From Mycolicibacter kumamotonensis (GTDB lineage: Bacteria; Actinomycetota; Actinomycetes; Mycobacteriales; Mycobacteriaceae), in assembly GCF_002086285.1 (NCBI RefSeq), contig NZ_MVHU01000016.1:1-64000 (forward strand): DNA of 64,000 nucleotides, read 5' to 3'. Positions 45,686-55,671 of this stretch are shown here, piece after piece (the first letter of the stretch is position 1; each line of letters starts with the position of its first letter). The notes below the pieces were generated by a model that was given only the letters and a program-made list of their open reading frames with translations, had not been told where the DNA came from and did no database searches. Both the position numbers and the translations under genes were made by a program.

Positions 45686-47101
45686 TCAGCCCCGGCCGGT
45701 GATCTTCGGCCAGGGCTTCGCCGCTTCGAGTTCGTAGGCCAGCTCCAGCAGCCGGGCCTCCTGGCCGAGATGAGCGCTGAACATCATGCCCACCGGCAGA
45801 CCGGCCGCCGATTCGGCCAGCGGCAGCGAGATCGCCGGATCCCCGGTGACGTTCTGCAGCGGGGTGAACGCCACCCAATCCATCAGCCGGTCGATGACCT
45901 GCTCATAGTCGGCGGTCGGGTCCAGGTGGCCGACCTTCGGCGTCTCGTGGGCCAGCGTGGGGGTCAGCGCAATGTCGTAGCTGCGGAACATCTGCGCGGT
46001 GTGCCGGCGCAGGGTCGCCAGCCGGGCGATGGCCAACGGGAGCCGGTACAGGTGGCGGGTGGCGTGGCGATCCAGCCCCAGCGTCAGGTTGTCCAGCCGG
46101 CTGCGGTCGAAGGTGGGGCCGAACATCCGCCGCCCGCCGCGCACCAGCGCGGTCGCCAAAAACGCCCAGTAGAGCAGGAAGTCGTCGGCGAAGCGCTCCG
46201 GCACCGGCGGGCGGTCGAGGTAGTCGACGTGATGGCCGAGTTCCTCGAGCAGCGCGGCAGTCTTCAAGGTCAACTCGCGCATCTCCGCCGACGTCTCGCG
46301 CCGGATCGATTGGGTGATCACCGCGATCCGCAGCCGCTGGCTGCCCGGGGCCCGGACATCGCCGACCGGCGGCAGCTTGGGGTTGCGCCAGATCCGCTCC
46401 GCTTCGGCGTAGAAGGCGGCGGTGTCTCGCACCGAGCGGGTGACCACCCCGTTGTAGACGATGCGCACCGGCATCGCGCGCAGATCCTTGTCCAGCGGCA
46501 GCCGGCCCCGCGACGGTTTGAGACCGACGAGACCGTTGCATGCCGCCGGGATGCGGATGGAGCCGCCGCCGTCGTTGGCGTGCGCGATCGGCACCACCCC
46601 GGCCGCGACGAACGCCGCCGACCCCGACGACGACGCCGCCGCGGTGTAGTCGGTGTCCCACGGGTTGCGCACCGCGCCCAGCCTCGGGTGCTCGGCGGCC
46701 GCGCTGAACCCGAACTCCGACAGCTGGGTCTTGCCCAGCGTGATCAGCCCGGTGCCGAGATAGAGCCGGGCGAAATCACCGTCGGCGGCGGCGGCGCGCG
46801 GTTGCCACGCGTCGGTGCCCTGCATGGTCGGCATCCCGCCGACATCCACGTTGTCCTTGACATACGTCGGGACACCCGCGAAGTAGCCCCCGGTGCCGCC
46901 CTGCCCCGACGCGGTCTCGCGAGCCCGGTCGAACGCCTGGTAGGCCAGTCCGTTCAGCTGCGGGTTGACCGCTTCGGTGCGCGCGATCGCGGCTTCGACG
47001 AGCTCGGCGGGCGACACGGCGCCTGATCGGATCCGCTCAACCAGGCCGACCGCGTCGGAATCGCCGAGCGCGTCGTTGCCGAAAGCATGGACATGTTGCA
47101 T
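45686..47101 (-). CDS. amiC: Amidase signature family hydrolase (AmiC-like)
   Basis: 471 residues. The Ser-Ser-Lys triad of the family is seen in [13 protein letters not shown] (Lys near 83), [13 protein letters not shown] (Ser) and [26 protein letters not shown] (nucleophile Ser near 180, described by its position). A C-terminal substrate-specific region follows. It hydrolyses an unknown amide. Equivalent of Rv2888c, start ATG 47101, and upstream of it tsf ends on the same strand 52 bp away. Confidence 0.92.
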   Translation of the reverse strand: MQHVHAFGNDALGDSDAVGLVERIRSGAVSPAELVEAAIARTEAVNPQLNGLAYQAFDRARETASGQGGTGGYFAGVPTYVKDNVDVGGMPTMQGTDAWQPRAAAADGDFARLYLGTGLITLGKTQLSEFGFSAAAEHPRLGAVRNPWDTDYTAAASSSGSAAFVAAGVVPIAHANDGGGSIRIPAACNGLVGLKPSRGRLPLDKDLRAMPVRIVYNGVVTRSVRDTAAFYAEAERIWRNPKLPPVGDVRAPGSQRLRIAVITQSIRRETSAEMRELTLKTAALLEELGHHVDYLDRPPVPERFADDFLLYWAFLATALVRGGRRMFGPTFDRSRLDNLTLGLDRHATRHLYRLPLAIARLATLRRHTAQMFRSYDIALTPTLAHETPKVGHLDPTADYEQVIDRLMDWVAFTPLQNVTGDPAISLPLAESAAGLPVGMMFSAHLGQEARLLELAYELEAAKPWPKITGRG

Positions 47102-47152
47102 GTCCTGACGCTAGCAAGAACGCCGACGGGCCGACCCCACCGGCGTGGGCGG

Positions 47153-47968
47153 CTAGGCCTGGCCGACCTCGAACCGCGCGAAGCGGGTCACGGTCACGCC
47201 CGCCTCGTCGAGCAGCGCCTTCACCGTCTTCTTCGAGTCCGACACCGCAGCCTGGTCCAGCAGCACGGTGTCCTTGAAGAAACCGTTGACCCGGCCCTCG
47301 ACGATCTTGGGCAGGGCGGCCTCGGGCTTGCCCTCCTCCTTGGCCGTCTCCTCGGCGATGCGGCGCTCGTTGGCCACCACGTCGGCCGGGACGTCGTCCC
47401 GGGTCAGGTAGCGGGCCTTGAGCGCGGCGATCTGCAGCGCGACCGCGTGGGCGGCCTCGGTGCTGTCGCCGGAGTACTCGACCAGCACACCGACGGCCGG
47501 CGGCAGGTCGGAGGCCCGCTTGTGCAGGTAGGTCTCCACGGTGCCGCCGAAGTAGGCGACGCGGCGCAGCTCGAGCTTCTCACCGATCTTGGCCGACAGC
47601 GCCTCGATGGCCTCGGCCACCGTCCGGTCACCGGCCTTGGCGGCTTTGAGCGTCTCGACGTCGTCGGTCTTGGCGGCCGCGGCGGCGGTGACGATCTCCT
47701 CGGCGAGCGCCTGGAACTCGGCGTTCTTGGCCACGAAGTCCGTCTCGGAGTTGAGCTCGATCAGGGCGCCGTCCTTGGCGGCGACCAGGCCCTCGGCGGT
47801 GGCGCGCTCGGCGCGTTTGCCGACGTCCTTGGCGCCCTTGATCCGCAGCAATTCGACGGACTTGTCGAAGTCGCCGTCACTTTCGGCCAGCGCGTTCTTG
47901 CAGTCCATCATGCCTGCGCCGGTGAGTTCCCGAAGCCGCTTGACGTCGGCAGCGGTGTAGTTCGCCAC
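47153..47968 (-). CDS. tsf: Elongation factor Ts
   Basis: Nucleotide exchange factor for EF-Tu. 271 residues with the N-terminal UBA-like domain ([20 protein letters not shown]) and the core motif [12 protein letters not shown]. The start is GTG 47968, 15 bp after rpsB, making a tight rpsB-tsf operon as in nearly all bacteria. Confidence 0.98.
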   Translation of the reverse strand: MANYTAADVKRLRELTGAGMMDCKNALAESDGDFDKSVELLRIKGAKDVGKRAERATAEGLVAAKDGALIELNSETDFVAKNAEFQALAEEIVTAAAAAKTDDVETLKAAKAGDRTVAEAIEALSAKIGEKLELRRVAYFGGTVETYLHKRASDLPPAVGVLVEYSGDSTEAAHAVALQIAALKARYLTRDDVPADVVANERRIAEETAKEEGKPEAALPKIVEGRVNGFFKDTVLLDQAAVSDSKKTVKALLDEAGVTVTRFARFEVGQA

Positions 47969-47983
47969 TGTTGTGTGCCTTTC

Positions 47984-48814
47984 CTACGATGCGTCGGTGG
48001 TGGTGTCGGTGCCGGCGGCGGGCTCAGGCGCCGCGGTGGTGGTGGCACCGGCCAGCAGCTCCTGCTCCCATTCGGCCAGCGGCTCGGCGGCCGCGGTCTC
48101 GGCCTTGCCCTCGCCGTTGCCCTGACCGGCCCGGGCCTGCAGCCCCTCGGCCACCGCCGAGGCGATCACCTTGGTCAGCAGGGCGGCCGAGCGGATCGCG
48201 TCGTCGTTGCCCGGGATCGGGTAGTCGACCAGGTCCGGGTCGCAGTTGGTGTCCAGGATTGCGATCACCGGGATGCCCAGCTTGCGGGCCTCGCCGACGG
48301 CGATGTGCTCCTTGTTGGTGTCGACGACCCAGACGGCCGAGGGCACCTTGGCCATGTCGCGGATACCGCCGAGGCTGCGCTCCAGCTTGTTCTTCTCCCG
48401 GGTCAGACCCAGGATCTCCTTCTTGGTGCGTCCCTCGAAGCCGCCGGTCTGCTCCATGGCCTCAAGTTCCTTGAGCCGCTGCAGACGCTTGTGCACGGTG
48501 GAGAAGTTGGTGAGCATGCCGCCCAGCCAGCGCTGGTTGACGTAGGGCATCCCGACCCGGGTGGCCTCGGCCGCAACCGATTCCTGCGCCTGCTTCTTGG
48601 TGCCGACGAACAGGATGGTGCCGCCGTGCGCGACGGTCTCCTTGACGAACTCGTACGCCTTGTCGATGAACGTCAGCGTCTGCTGGAGGTCGATGATGTA
48701 GATGCCGTTGCGGTCGGTGAAGATGAACCGCTTCATCTTGGGATTCCAGCGACGGGTCTGATGCCCGAAGTGGGTGCCGCTGTCAAGCAGCTGCTTCATG
48801 GTTACAACAGCCAT
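47984..48814 (-). CDS. rpsB: 30S ribosomal protein S2
   Basis: 276 residues from ATG 48814. Conserved S2 motifs are [22 protein letters not shown] at the N-terminus, [23 protein letters not shown] and [13 protein letters not shown], with a mycobacterial Ala/Thr/Glu-rich C-terminal tail. An in-frame extension reaches 49111 but lies within the leader. The upstream 160 bases can fold into three hairpins (separate entry). Confidence 0.98.
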   Translation of the reverse strand: MAVVTMKQLLDSGTHFGHQTRRWNPKMKRFIFTDRNGIYIIDLQQTLTFIDKAYEFVKETVAHGGTILFVGTKKQAQESVAAEATRVGMPYVNQRWLGGMLTNFSTVHKRLQRLKELEAMEQTGGFEGRTKKEILGLTREKNKLERSLGGIRDMAKVPSAVWVVDTNKEHIAVGEARKLGIPVIAILDTNCDPDLVDYPIPGNDDAIRSAALLTKVIASAVAEGLQARAGQGNGEGKAETAAAEPLAEWEQELLAGATTTAAPEPAAGTDTTTDAS

Positions 48815-48841
48815 GAGTACATGGTTCCTTTTGTGTCGGTT

Positions 48842-48984
48842 GTCGCCCGGCGACGGGTGAGGCCGGGCCCTGGTGTCTGCTGAGATGCCGGACCCCTTAC
48901 GGGGACCGCCGGCATCCGGTTGTGTCGCAGACACGCGAAGTCGGCCCACTAGCCGCAAAGCTGCGGACCGCGCATGTGAGTTTA
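48842..48984 (-). ncRNA. Structured rpsB leader RNA, candidate autoregulatory element
   Basis: The minus-strand leader can form a 5' hairpin (48953-48957 with 48962-48966, CCGCA/TGCGG). It can also form a large stem: an outer 8-bp helix 48873-48880 with 48927-48934, an inner 8-bp helix 48884-48891 with 48909-48916, and a 4-bp CCCC/GGGG top at 48893-48896/48901-48904. A third, small hairpin is 48842-48846 with 48850-48854. All stems are perfect. A TAAACT box at 48984-48979 may be the -10 of the rpsB-tsf promoter. Control by S2 binding to its own leader is known in other bacteria; here it is a hypothesis. Confidence 0.6.
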
Positions 48985-49056
48985 CACGCTGCGAACAGGT
49001 GCTTTGTCCACAGCGGTGACTGGCCGGCTTCGGGGCCTCCGGGGTGAACTGGGCGG

Positions 49057-49545
49057 ATGCGGCGGACGGCGTTGTTGCTGGTCGTGAGCGTGCTGTCGGC
49101 CGGGCCGGCACACGCCGACGCGGCGCGGCTGGACTGGCCGCTGCGCCCGCGGCCGGACGTGGTTCGGGTGTTCGATGCGCCGCGGCCGGATTGGCAGCGT
49201 GGGCACCGGGGGGTGGATCTGGCCGGTGCCGCCGGTCAGTCGGTGTATGCCGCCGGAACCGCGACCGTCGTGTTCACCGGGCTCATCGGCGGCGTGCCGG
49301 TGGTGTCGCTGGCTCACCCCGGCGGGTTGCGCACCAGCTATCAGCCGGTGTCGGCGTCGGTGCGACCCGGCCAGCGGGTCACGGCGGCCACGGTGATCGG
49401 CGTCTTGGACGCCGGGCATCCGGGCTGCGGCGGCGCCGCGTGCCTGCATTGGGGCGCGATGTGGGGCCCGGCCTCGCACGCCGACTACGTCGACCCGCTG
49501 GGGTTGTTGGCCTCGACGCCGATTCGGCTCAAGCCGGTCGGCTAG
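49057..49545 (+). CDS. Secreted M23-type (LytM-like) protein (Rv2891-like)
   Basis: 162 residues: signal peptide (1-21, cleavage near AHA-DA) and an M23 peptidase fold. The first zinc motif HRGVDLAG (HxxxD, near residue 50) is present. The second, usually HxH (HLHF), reads CLHWGAMWG near residue 130, so one ligand position is Cys. It may be a weak or inactive endopeptidase that regulates other cell-wall hydrolases. It diverges from rpsB and converges with xerC, overlapping its end by 4 bases. Confidence 0.85.
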   Translation: MRRTALLLVVSVLSAGPAHADAARLDWPLRPRPDVVRVFDAPRPDWQRGHRGVDLAGAAGQSVYAAGTATVVFTGLIGGVPVVSLAHPGGLRTSYQPVSASVRPGQRVTAATVIGVLDAGHPGCGGAACLHWGAMWGPASHADYVDPLGLLASTPIRLKPVG

Positions 49546-50441
49546 GCCCGGGGGTGGGCCCGCTCGTGCACCGCACGCAGCCTGGCGACCGTGACGTGGG
49601 TGTAGAGCTGGGTGGTGGCCAGGCTGGAGTGCCCGAGCAGTTCCTGCACGATGCGTAGATCCGCCCCGCCCTCCAACAGGTGAGTGGCCGCGGTGTGGCG
49701 CAGCCCGTGCGGACCCATATCGGGGGCACCGCCGACCGCGGCGACGGTCTGGTGCACGACGGTGCGGGCCTGCCGGGGGTCCAGGCGGCCGCCGCGGGCG
49801 CCGAGCAGCAGGGCGGGGCCGGATTCCGCGGTGACCAGCGGTGGCCGACCGCGGGCCAGCCAGGCCTGCAGCGCCTCGGCGGCCGGCTCGCCGAACGGCA
49901 CCGTCCGCTGCTTGTTGCCCTTGCCGAGCACCCGCAGCAGCCGACGCGTGGGGTCGACGTCGTCGACGTCCAGGCCGCACAATTCGCTCACCCGCACCGC
50001 GGTGGCATAGAGCAGCTCGGCAATCAGACGATCTCGCAACGCAAGTGGATCATTTTGCTGCGCACCGGATTTCGCGGCGGCCATTGCCGCGTGCGCCTGG
50101 TCGGTGCGCAGTACCGCCGGCAGGGTCCGGCGCGCCTTGGGCAGTGCAAGACGCGCCCCGGGATCGGATGCCAGCAGGCCGCGCCGGGCCGCCCAGGCGG
50201 TGAAGGTCTTGACCGTCGAGGTGCGCCGCGCCAGCGTGCTGCGAGCCGCGCCGGCGCCGGCCTGCTCGGCCAGCCAGCTGCGCAGCAGCGGCAGGCTCAG
50301 GCCGTCGATGCCGGTGTGCCCGCGTTCGGCGAGGAACGCGAACAGCGAGCGCAGGTCACCGAGGTAGGCACGCCGGGTGTGTTCGGAACGTCCCCGCTCC
50401 AAAGCCAGGTGCTCGTCGAACTCCTCGAGAATCGCGTCCAC
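49542..50441 (-). CDS. xerC: Site-specific tyrosine recombinase XerC
   Basis: Resolves chromosome dimers at dif together with XerD. 299 residues from GTG 50441, chosen because the N-terminus [29 protein letters not shown] matches the family and a longer frame would run into the next gene. Catalytic residues: Arg in [11 protein letters not shown], Lys in [11 protein letters not shown], HxxR in [15 protein letters not shown], His in [10 protein letters not shown], and Tyr in QLYTHV. Confidence 0.96.
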   Translation of the reverse strand: MDAILEEFDEHLALERGRSEHTRRAYLGDLRSLFAFLAERGHTGIDGLSLPLLRSWLAEQAGAGAARSTLARRTSTVKTFTAWAARRGLLASDPGARLALPKARRTLPAVLRTDQAHAAMAAAKSGAQQNDPLALRDRLIAELLYATAVRVSELCGLDVDDVDPTRRLLRVLGKGNKQRTVPFGEPAAEALQAWLARGRPPLVTAESGPALLLGARGGRLDPRQARTVVHQTVAAVGGAPDMGPHGLRHTAATHLLEGGADLRIVQELLGHSSLATTQLYTHVTVARLRAVHERAHPRA

Positions 50442-50472
50442 CGGCTCACGGTGGCAGAAGTCGTCGCAACGC

Positions 50473-51633
50473 TCAGATGACGCGCCGCAGCGTGTCCGGG
50501 GTGAGATCAACCCGTGACGGATAGCCGTCGACCGCCATGATCAGGTCGGCTTCGGCCAGCAATGAGCGCAGCACGTGCACGATCCCGGCCGTCCCACCCA
50601 GCGCCAGCCCGTAGGCGTAGGGCCGGCCGATTCCCACCGCGGTCGCGCCCAGGGCCAGGGCCTTGACGATGTCAGCGCCGGTACGCACGCCCGAATCGAA
50701 CAGCACCGGCAGCCCGTCGGCGGCCGCCACCACGTCCGGGAGGCAGTCCAGTGCCGGCAGCCCCCCGTTGGCCTGGCGTCCGCCGTGGGTGGAGCAGTAG
50801 ATGCCGTCCACGCCGCCGTCTTTGGCCCGCCGGGCATCGTCGGGGTGACAGATGCCCTTGACGATCAGCGGCAGGTCGGTCAAGGACCGCAGCCACGGCA
50901 GGTCATCCCACGTCAACGGGTTGCCGAAGGTCTGCACCCAGGACAGCACCGCGGCCTGCAGGTTCTCCTCGGGTGGCTGGGCCAGCCCGGCGCGGAACAC
51001 CGGGTCGGAGAAATAGTTGGCCAGGCAGTGCCCGCGTAGCTGCGGGAAGTTCGACGTCGCCAGATCGCGCGGCCGCCAGCCCGGAACCCAGGTGTCCAGG
51101 GTGACGACGATGGCCCGGTACCCCGCCGCCTCGGCCCGATGCACCAGGCTGGCGGCCAACTCCCGGTTCTTGGGCGTGTACAGCTGGAAAAACCCTGGCG
51201 TGTCACCGAATTCGGCGGCGACATCCTCCAGCGGGTCGGCGGTCAGGGTGGACACCATCAGCGGAACACCGGTGGCCGCCGCGGCCCGGCCGCTCGCCAG
51301 ATCGCCGTGGCCGTCCTGGGCACAGATGCCGATGACGCCGATCGGCGCCATGAAGATCGGTGAGGGCAGGCGCAGCCCGAACATCTCGATGGACAGGTCA
51401 CGCTCCGCGGCGCCGACGAACATCCGCGGGACGAGCCCCCACCGGTCGAACGCCGTGACGTTGGCCCGTTGGGTGCGCTCGTCGCCGGCACCGCCGGCCA
51501 CATATGACCACACCGACGAGGAAAGCGCCGCAGCGGCTTTGGCCTCCAACTCGGTGTAGGTCATCGGCAGCGCAGGCACGACCCCGGCCAGGCCCTGCAG
51601 GTAGATCTCGAACTGGTAATCCCCGAACGCCAT
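50473..51633 (-). CDS. FMN-dependent alpha-hydroxy-acid oxidase, lactate 2-monooxygenase-like
   Basis: 386 residues, close to the length of M. smegmatis lactate 2-monooxygenase. The FMN TIM barrel shows [36 protein letters not shown] (Lys), the catalytic His in [11 protein letters not shown] and [26 protein letters not shown]. Probable reaction: L-lactate plus O2 to acetate, CO2 and water, or another 2-hydroxy acid. ATG 51633 is 4 bp past viuB. It splits the xerC-viuB pair that is adjacent in M. tuberculosis. Confidence 0.92.
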   Translation of the reverse strand: MAFGDYQFEIYLQGLAGVVPALPMTYTELEAKAAAALSSSVWSYVAGGAGDERTQRANVTAFDRWGLVPRMFVGAAERDLSIEMFGLRLPSPIFMAPIGVIGICAQDGHGDLASGRAAAATGVPLMVSTLTADPLEDVAAEFGDTPGFFQLYTPKNRELAASLVHRAEAAGYRAIVVTLDTWVPGWRPRDLATSNFPQLRGHCLANYFSDPVFRAGLAQPPEENLQAAVLSWVQTFGNPLTWDDLPWLRSLTDLPLIVKGICHPDDARRAKDGGVDGIYCSTHGGRQANGGLPALDCLPDVVAAADGLPVLFDSGVRTGADIVKALALGATAVGIGRPYAYGLALGGTAGIVHVLRSLLAEADLIMAVDGYPSRVDLTPDTLRRVI

Positions 51634-51637
51634 GTCG

Positions 51638-52498
51638 CTAGCCTGCCGCAGCTTCGGCCGCTTCTTTGCTGGCGAGCTCTTTCTTCCATTGCCGGAAGGT
51701 CTCTTCAGTGCGACCTCGCCGCCAGTAACCGGAGATCGACGCCCACTTGGCGTCCACCCCGCGCTCCTTGCGAATGTAAGGCCGCAGGTTGTGCATGACG
51801 GCCTGCGCCTCGCCGTGGATGAACACCTGAACCTGGCCGGGCAGCCACAAGGTGGTGGTGACCGCCTCGATGAGCGGGGCGTTGTCACCGGCCCGGTCCT
51901 GCCCGACCAGATCGGCACGCCCGCCGCGGTGCAGCCAGTTCAGCTGTACCCCCGGCGGCGCGGTGAGCGCGATCTCGTCGTCTGGGCCGGCGACCTCGAT
52001 GAACGCCTTGCCCACCGCATCGGGCGGCAGTGCTTCCAGGGCGGCAGCGATCGCCGGCAGCGCGCTTTCGTCGCCGGCCAGCAGATGCCAGTCGGCCGCG
52101 GGGTCCGGAGCGTACGCGCCGTTGGGTCCCATCAGATAGACCGGCTGGCCGGGCTGGGCGCCGGCGGCCCACGGGCCGGCCACGCCGTGGTCGCCATGCA
52201 CCGAGACGTCGATGGCGATCTCCCGGGCGACCGGGTCGGCGCGGCGCACCGTCAGGGTGCGGATCACCGGACGATCCTCCTCGGGCAGGCCGTCGAAGCT
52301 GTCCAACGTCAACGGCTGCGGTAACGCGGCGACGGCCGCGGCGTCTTGGCGCACGAAGACGACCTTGACGTAGGAGTCGGTGAATTGGCTGGGGCGGAAA
52401 GTGTCATATCCGGTGCCACCCAGCACCACCCGCACCATGTGGTCCGTGAGTTTCTCGGTGCGGACCACTGCGAAGGTGTGAACCGGTCTTCCTGCCAC
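51638..52498 (-). CDS. viuB: Siderophore-interacting protein (ViuB-like)
   Basis: 286-residue flavin reductase of the SIP family (Rv2895c), thought to release iron from ferric mycobactin/carboxymycobactin in the cytosol. FAD-binding region [14 protein letters not shown] and [31 protein letters not shown](P)H side [19 protein letters not shown] and VEVAGPDDE. The C-terminus has [14 protein letters not shown] and [17 protein letters not shown]. No IdeR box was recognised in the 42 bp before the start. Confidence 0.92.
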   Translation of the reverse strand: MAGRPVHTFAVVRTEKLTDHMVRVVLGGTGYDTFRPSQFTDSYVKVVFVRQDAAAVAALPQPLTLDSFDGLPEEDRPVIRTLTVRRADPVAREIAIDVSVHGDHGVAGPWAAGAQPGQPVYLMGPNGAYAPDPAADWHLLAGDESALPAIAAALEALPPDAVGKAFIEVAGPDDEIALTAPPGVQLNWLHRGGRADLVGQDRAGDNAPLIEAVTTTLWLPGQVQVFIHGEAQAVMHNLRPYIRKERGVDAKWASISGYWRRGRTEETFRQWKKELASKEAAEAAAG

Positions 52499-52540
52499 GC
52501 TGCCTCCCCGTCTCGGGCCTAATCCCGCCGACTATACGAG

Positions 52541-53677
52541 CTACCGCTTGCCCCGGACTATCGCCCAGCTGCCGTCGCGGCGCTCGACCAAGCCTGCCAC
52601 CTCCAACATCGCCAGCGGCCCGAACACCTGTGCCGGGGCCAGCCCGGATGCCACCGCGACCTGATCGACGGTCGCCACGCCGCGGCCCGGCAAAGCCTCG
52701 TAGACCTGACGTTCGGCGGCACTGAGCCCGTCCAGCGGGGTCTGCGGCCGTGGCGGGTCATCCGCCAACTCCCCGACCCGCCCGGCCAACTCGATCACCT
52801 CATCGGCCCGGGTGACCAGCTGGGCGCCGGCGCGCAGCAGCACATGGCAGCCGGCCGACGCCGCACTCGTCACCGGCCCGGGCACCGCGGCCACCGGTCG
52901 GCCCAGCAGCCGCGCCCACGCGGCGGTGTTGGCCGCGCCGCTGCGCAGTCCGGCCTCCACCACGACCGTGGCTCCGGCCAGCACCGCCACCAGTCGGTTA
53001 CGGGTCAGAAACCGGTGCCGTGCCGGGCGCACTCCGGGCGGATATTCGGTGACGAGCAGCCCGTTCCCGCCGATGCGGTGCAGCAGAGCGGAATGCCCAG
53101 CGGGATAAGGGATGTCGATGCCCCCGGCCAGCACCGCCACCGTGGTGCCGTCCGCGGCGAGTGCGGCGCGGTGCGCCGCGCCGTCGATTCCGTAGGCGCC
53201 GCCGGATACCACCGCCACGTCGCGCTCGACCAGCCCGGCGGCCAGGTCGGCGGCCACCAGTTCGCCGTAAGCGGTTGCCGCCCGGGTCCCGACGATCGCC
53301 GTGGCACGCTCGGCGACCTCATCCAGGAGCGCTGGGCCCAGCGCCCACAGCACCATCGGCGGGCTGCAATCCGGTTTCTTCGCGGCCGCCGCACCAGCGA
53401 AGGCGACGAACGCCAGCGTCGGCCACTCGTCGTCGTCGGGGGTGATCAGGCGGCCACCGCGTCGGGTGAGTAATTCCAGATCCGTGGCGGCCAGGTCGAT
53501 CTCCCGGCGAGCCTCGGTGTGCTTGGCCAGTTCCGTGTCGACCGCACCGCACTTGATCCGCTCCGCGGCCTCGACGGCACCGACCCGCCCGACCAGCGCG
53601 GCCAGGTCTGGGCGCGGCGGCTCGGCGACCCGGGACAGGTAAGCCCAGGCCAGCAGGGTGCGGTCGTCGGGGCTCAT
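52541..53677 (-). CDS. dprA: DNA processing protein DprA
   Basis: 378 residues. The Rossmann-like DprA core carries ATAIVGTRAATAYGE, VSGGAYGIDGAAHRAAL, AVLAGGIDIPYPAGH and NRLVAVLAGATVVVEAGLRSGAANTAAWA (position described). A C-terminal winged helix (GRGVATVDQVAVASGLAPAQVFGPL) follows. DprA loads RecA on incoming ssDNA in competent bacteria; in mycobacteria the role is unclear. ATG 53677 overlaps comM by 4 bases. Confidence 0.96.
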   Translation of the reverse strand: MSPDDRTLLAWAYLSRVAEPPRPDLAALVGRVGAVEAAERIKCGAVDTELAKHTEARREIDLAATDLELLTRRGGRLITPDDDEWPTLAFVAFAGAAAAKKPDCSPPMVLWALGPALLDEVAERATAIVGTRAATAYGELVAADLAAGLVERDVAVVSGGAYGIDGAAHRAALAADGTTVAVLAGGIDIPYPAGHSALLHRIGGNGLLVTEYPPGVRPARHRFLTRNRLVAVLAGATVVVEAGLRSGAANTAAWARLLGRPVAAVPGPVTSAASAGCHVLLRAGAQLVTRADEVIELAGRVGELADDPPRPQTPLDGLSAAERQVYEALPGRGVATVDQVAVASGLAPAQVFGPLAMLEVAGLVERRDGSWAIVRGKR

Positions 53678-55185
53678 CGGTTCGCGCCCGGTTGACGAAA
53701 GCTCAGGGCCGCGGCGATCTCGTCCGGCCCGGGTGAGGTCCGCCCGGCGAGGTCGCTCAGTGTCCAGGCCACGCGTTGAGTTCGCACCGCACCGCGGATG
53801 GACAGCAGTCCGCGGTCCAGCGCGGTGCGCAACGGGGCCATCGCAGCCGTACCGAGCCGAAACCTGCGGCGCAGCAACGCCCCGCTGACCTCGGCATTGG
53901 TGCGAAATCCGTGCGGCCCCCAGCGTTGCGCCGCCGCAGCGCGTGCCTCTGCCACCCGGGACCGTACCTGCGCGCTCGACTCGCCGTCGACGACGGAGAA
54001 TGCCCCGGCCCGCACCGGATGCATCTCCACCCGCAGATCCACCCGGTCCAGCAGCGGTCCCGACAGCCTGCCCAGGTAGCGTCGCTTCTCCATCGGTTTG
54101 CACGTGCAGTCCCGCGGGTCGGCCGGCGCACACGGGCAGGGGTTGGCCGCCATGACCAGCTGGAAGCGGGCCGGATAGCACGCGACGCCGTCGCGGCGGG
54201 CCAACCGGACCTCCCCGTCCTCGAGCGGTGTGCGCAACGCCTCCAAGGCGCTGACCCGGATCTCGGCGCACTCGTCGAGGAACAGCACCCCGCGGTGCGC
54301 ACGGCTCACCGCCCCGGGCCGCGCCATTCCCGAACCGCCCCCGACGAGCGCCGCGACGCTGGAGCTGTGGTGCGGTGCGATGAACGGCGGGCGGGTGATC
54401 AGCGGCGCGCTGCCGGACAACAGCCCGGCCACCGAATGGATCGCGGTGACCTCCAGTGACTCGTCCTCGCTCAGCATCGGAAGGAGTCCCGGAAGACGTT
54501 GGGCCAGCATCGTTTTCCCGACCCCGGGCGGGCCCGTCAACATCAGGTGGTGCGATCCGGCGGCCGCCACCTCGACCGCGAACCGCGCTTGGGCCTGACC
54601 GACCACGTCGGCCAGGTCCGCGCCCGGCTCCGCCCCCGGAGCCGCGGTGGTGATCCGGCCGTGCAGCCGTGACTTGCCCTCCAGCCAGCCGTGCAGCTGT
54701 CCCAGCGTCGCCACGCCGCAGACCTCGATGCCGTCCACCAGGCTGGCTTCGGCGAGGTTGTCCACTGGCACCACCGCGCGCGCCCAGCCGTCGTTCCTGG
54801 CCGCCAGCACCGCGGGCAACACCCCGTTCACCGGCCGGATCCGCCCGTCCAGCGCCAACTCACCGAGCAGCACCGTCTTCTCCAGCCGCGACCAGGGCGT
54901 GTCGCGATCCGCCGAGAGCACGGCCGCGGCCAGGGCGATGTCGTAGACGGAACCCATCTTCGGCAGCGTGGCCGGTGACAGTGCCAAGGTCAGCCGGGCC
55001 TGCGGCCACCGCTGCGCGCTGTTGGTGATCGCGGCCCGCACCCGATCCCGCGATTCCTGTAATGCGGCGTCGGCCAGGCCGACCAGATGCACCCCCGGCA
55101 GGCCCGAGGCGATGTCGGCCTCGATCTCCACGATCAGTCCATCGAGGCCGCGCATGGCGACCGAATAGGCCCGTCCCAACGACAT
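53674..55185 (-). CDS. comM: ComM/YifB family AAA+ ATPase (Mg-chelatase-like)
   Basis: 503 residues, same as Rv2897c. N-terminal Lon-like domain (VEIEADIASGLPGVHLVGLAD), Walker A in GPPGVGKTMLA, Walker B in GVLFLDECAEI, a Cys cluster in NPCPCAPADPRDCTCK, and a C-terminal Mg-chelatase domain. In competent bacteria ComM is a branch-migration helicase for integration of ssDNA, which fits its coupling with dprA. ATG 55185 overlaps the yraN stop by one base (TGATG). Confidence 0.96.
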   Translation of the reverse strand: MSLGRAYSVAMRGLDGLIVEIEADIASGLPGVHLVGLADAALQESRDRVRAAITNSAQRWPQARLTLALSPATLPKMGSVYDIALAAAVLSADRDTPWSRLEKTVLLGELALDGRIRPVNGVLPAVLAARNDGWARAVVPVDNLAEASLVDGIEVCGVATLGQLHGWLEGKSRLHGRITTAAPGAEPGADLADVVGQAQARFAVEVAAAGSHHLMLTGPPGVGKTMLAQRLPGLLPMLSEDESLEVTAIHSVAGLLSGSAPLITRPPFIAPHHSSSVAALVGGGSGMARPGAVSRAHRGVLFLDECAEIRVSALEALRTPLEDGEVRLARRDGVACYPARFQLVMAANPCPCAPADPRDCTCKPMEKRRYLGRLSGPLLDRVDLRVEMHPVRAGAFSVVDGESSAQVRSRVAEARAAAAQRWGPHGFRTNAEVSGALLRRRFRLGTAAMAPLRTALDRGLLSIRGAVRTQRVAWTLSDLAGRTSPGPDEIAAALSFRQPGANR

Positions 55186-55553
55186 CAGCCCACCCCCTGC
55201 AGGTGGGTGATGTGCGGGGTTTGGCACCGCCGGATCCGCACCCCGATCACGTCCACGCGGACCGCGTCCCAGTGGGATTGCCGGCCGGCGAGCCACACTC
55301 CGGCCAGCCGGCGAACCCGGCGAAGCTTCTGCGGCGGCACCGCGTACGCCAGTCCGCCGAACCCGTCACCGGTGCGGGTCTTCACCTCGACGAACACCAC
55401 GGCACGGGTGGCCGGATCGGCGGCGATCACGTCCAGTTCGCCGTAACGGCAACGCCAGTTGCGGGCCAGGATGGTCCACCCCTGCCCGATCAGGTGGTCG
55501 ACGGCCAGCTGTTCTCCCAGCGCCCCCAGCTCGGCGCGCGTCAGGGTTGTCAT
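55185..55553 (-). CDS. UPF0102 (YraN-like) putative nuclease-fold protein
   Basis: 122 residues with the endonuclease-like core of UPF0102: LGEQLAVDHLIGQGW, RCRYGELDVIAAD and VVFVEVKTRTG (E-x-D...E-x-K pattern of restriction-like nucleases). Function not established. First of the yraN-comM-dprA set, all three coupled by overlaps. The start is ATG 55553, next to a 118-bp gap before the GNAT gene. Confidence 0.9.
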   Translation of the reverse strand: MTTLTRAELGALGEQLAVDHLIGQGWTILARNWRCRYGELDVIAADPATRAVVFVEVKTRTGDGFGGLAYAVPPQKLRRVRRLAGVWLAGRQSHWDAVRVDVIGVRIRRCQTPHITHLQGVG

Positions 55554-55671
55554 GCCGGTCAGCGTCGGTCATCGCACCGACGGCGTCGAGCCGCACCGCA
55601 GCGAAATCGGTTGCCGCACGGCTAGTTGTCCACAGCGGCGACTTCATCCACAGCCGCCGGCCAACCGGCGG

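Noticed and set aside
47087..48883. 598-codon plus-strand open frame opposite tsf and rpsB
   Set aside because: It spans two essential, clearly identified genes and reads as Gly/Leu/Asp/His-rich mirror sequence.
49542..50441. Integrase of a prophage or genomic island
   Set aside because: The protein matches chromosomal XerC and its position (near rpsB and dprA) is the normal one. No phage or att sequences were seen nearby.
52541..55185. Natural competence system
   Set aside because: dprA and comM alone are widespread in bacteria not known to be competent, and no uptake (com pilus/ComEC) genes are in the window.
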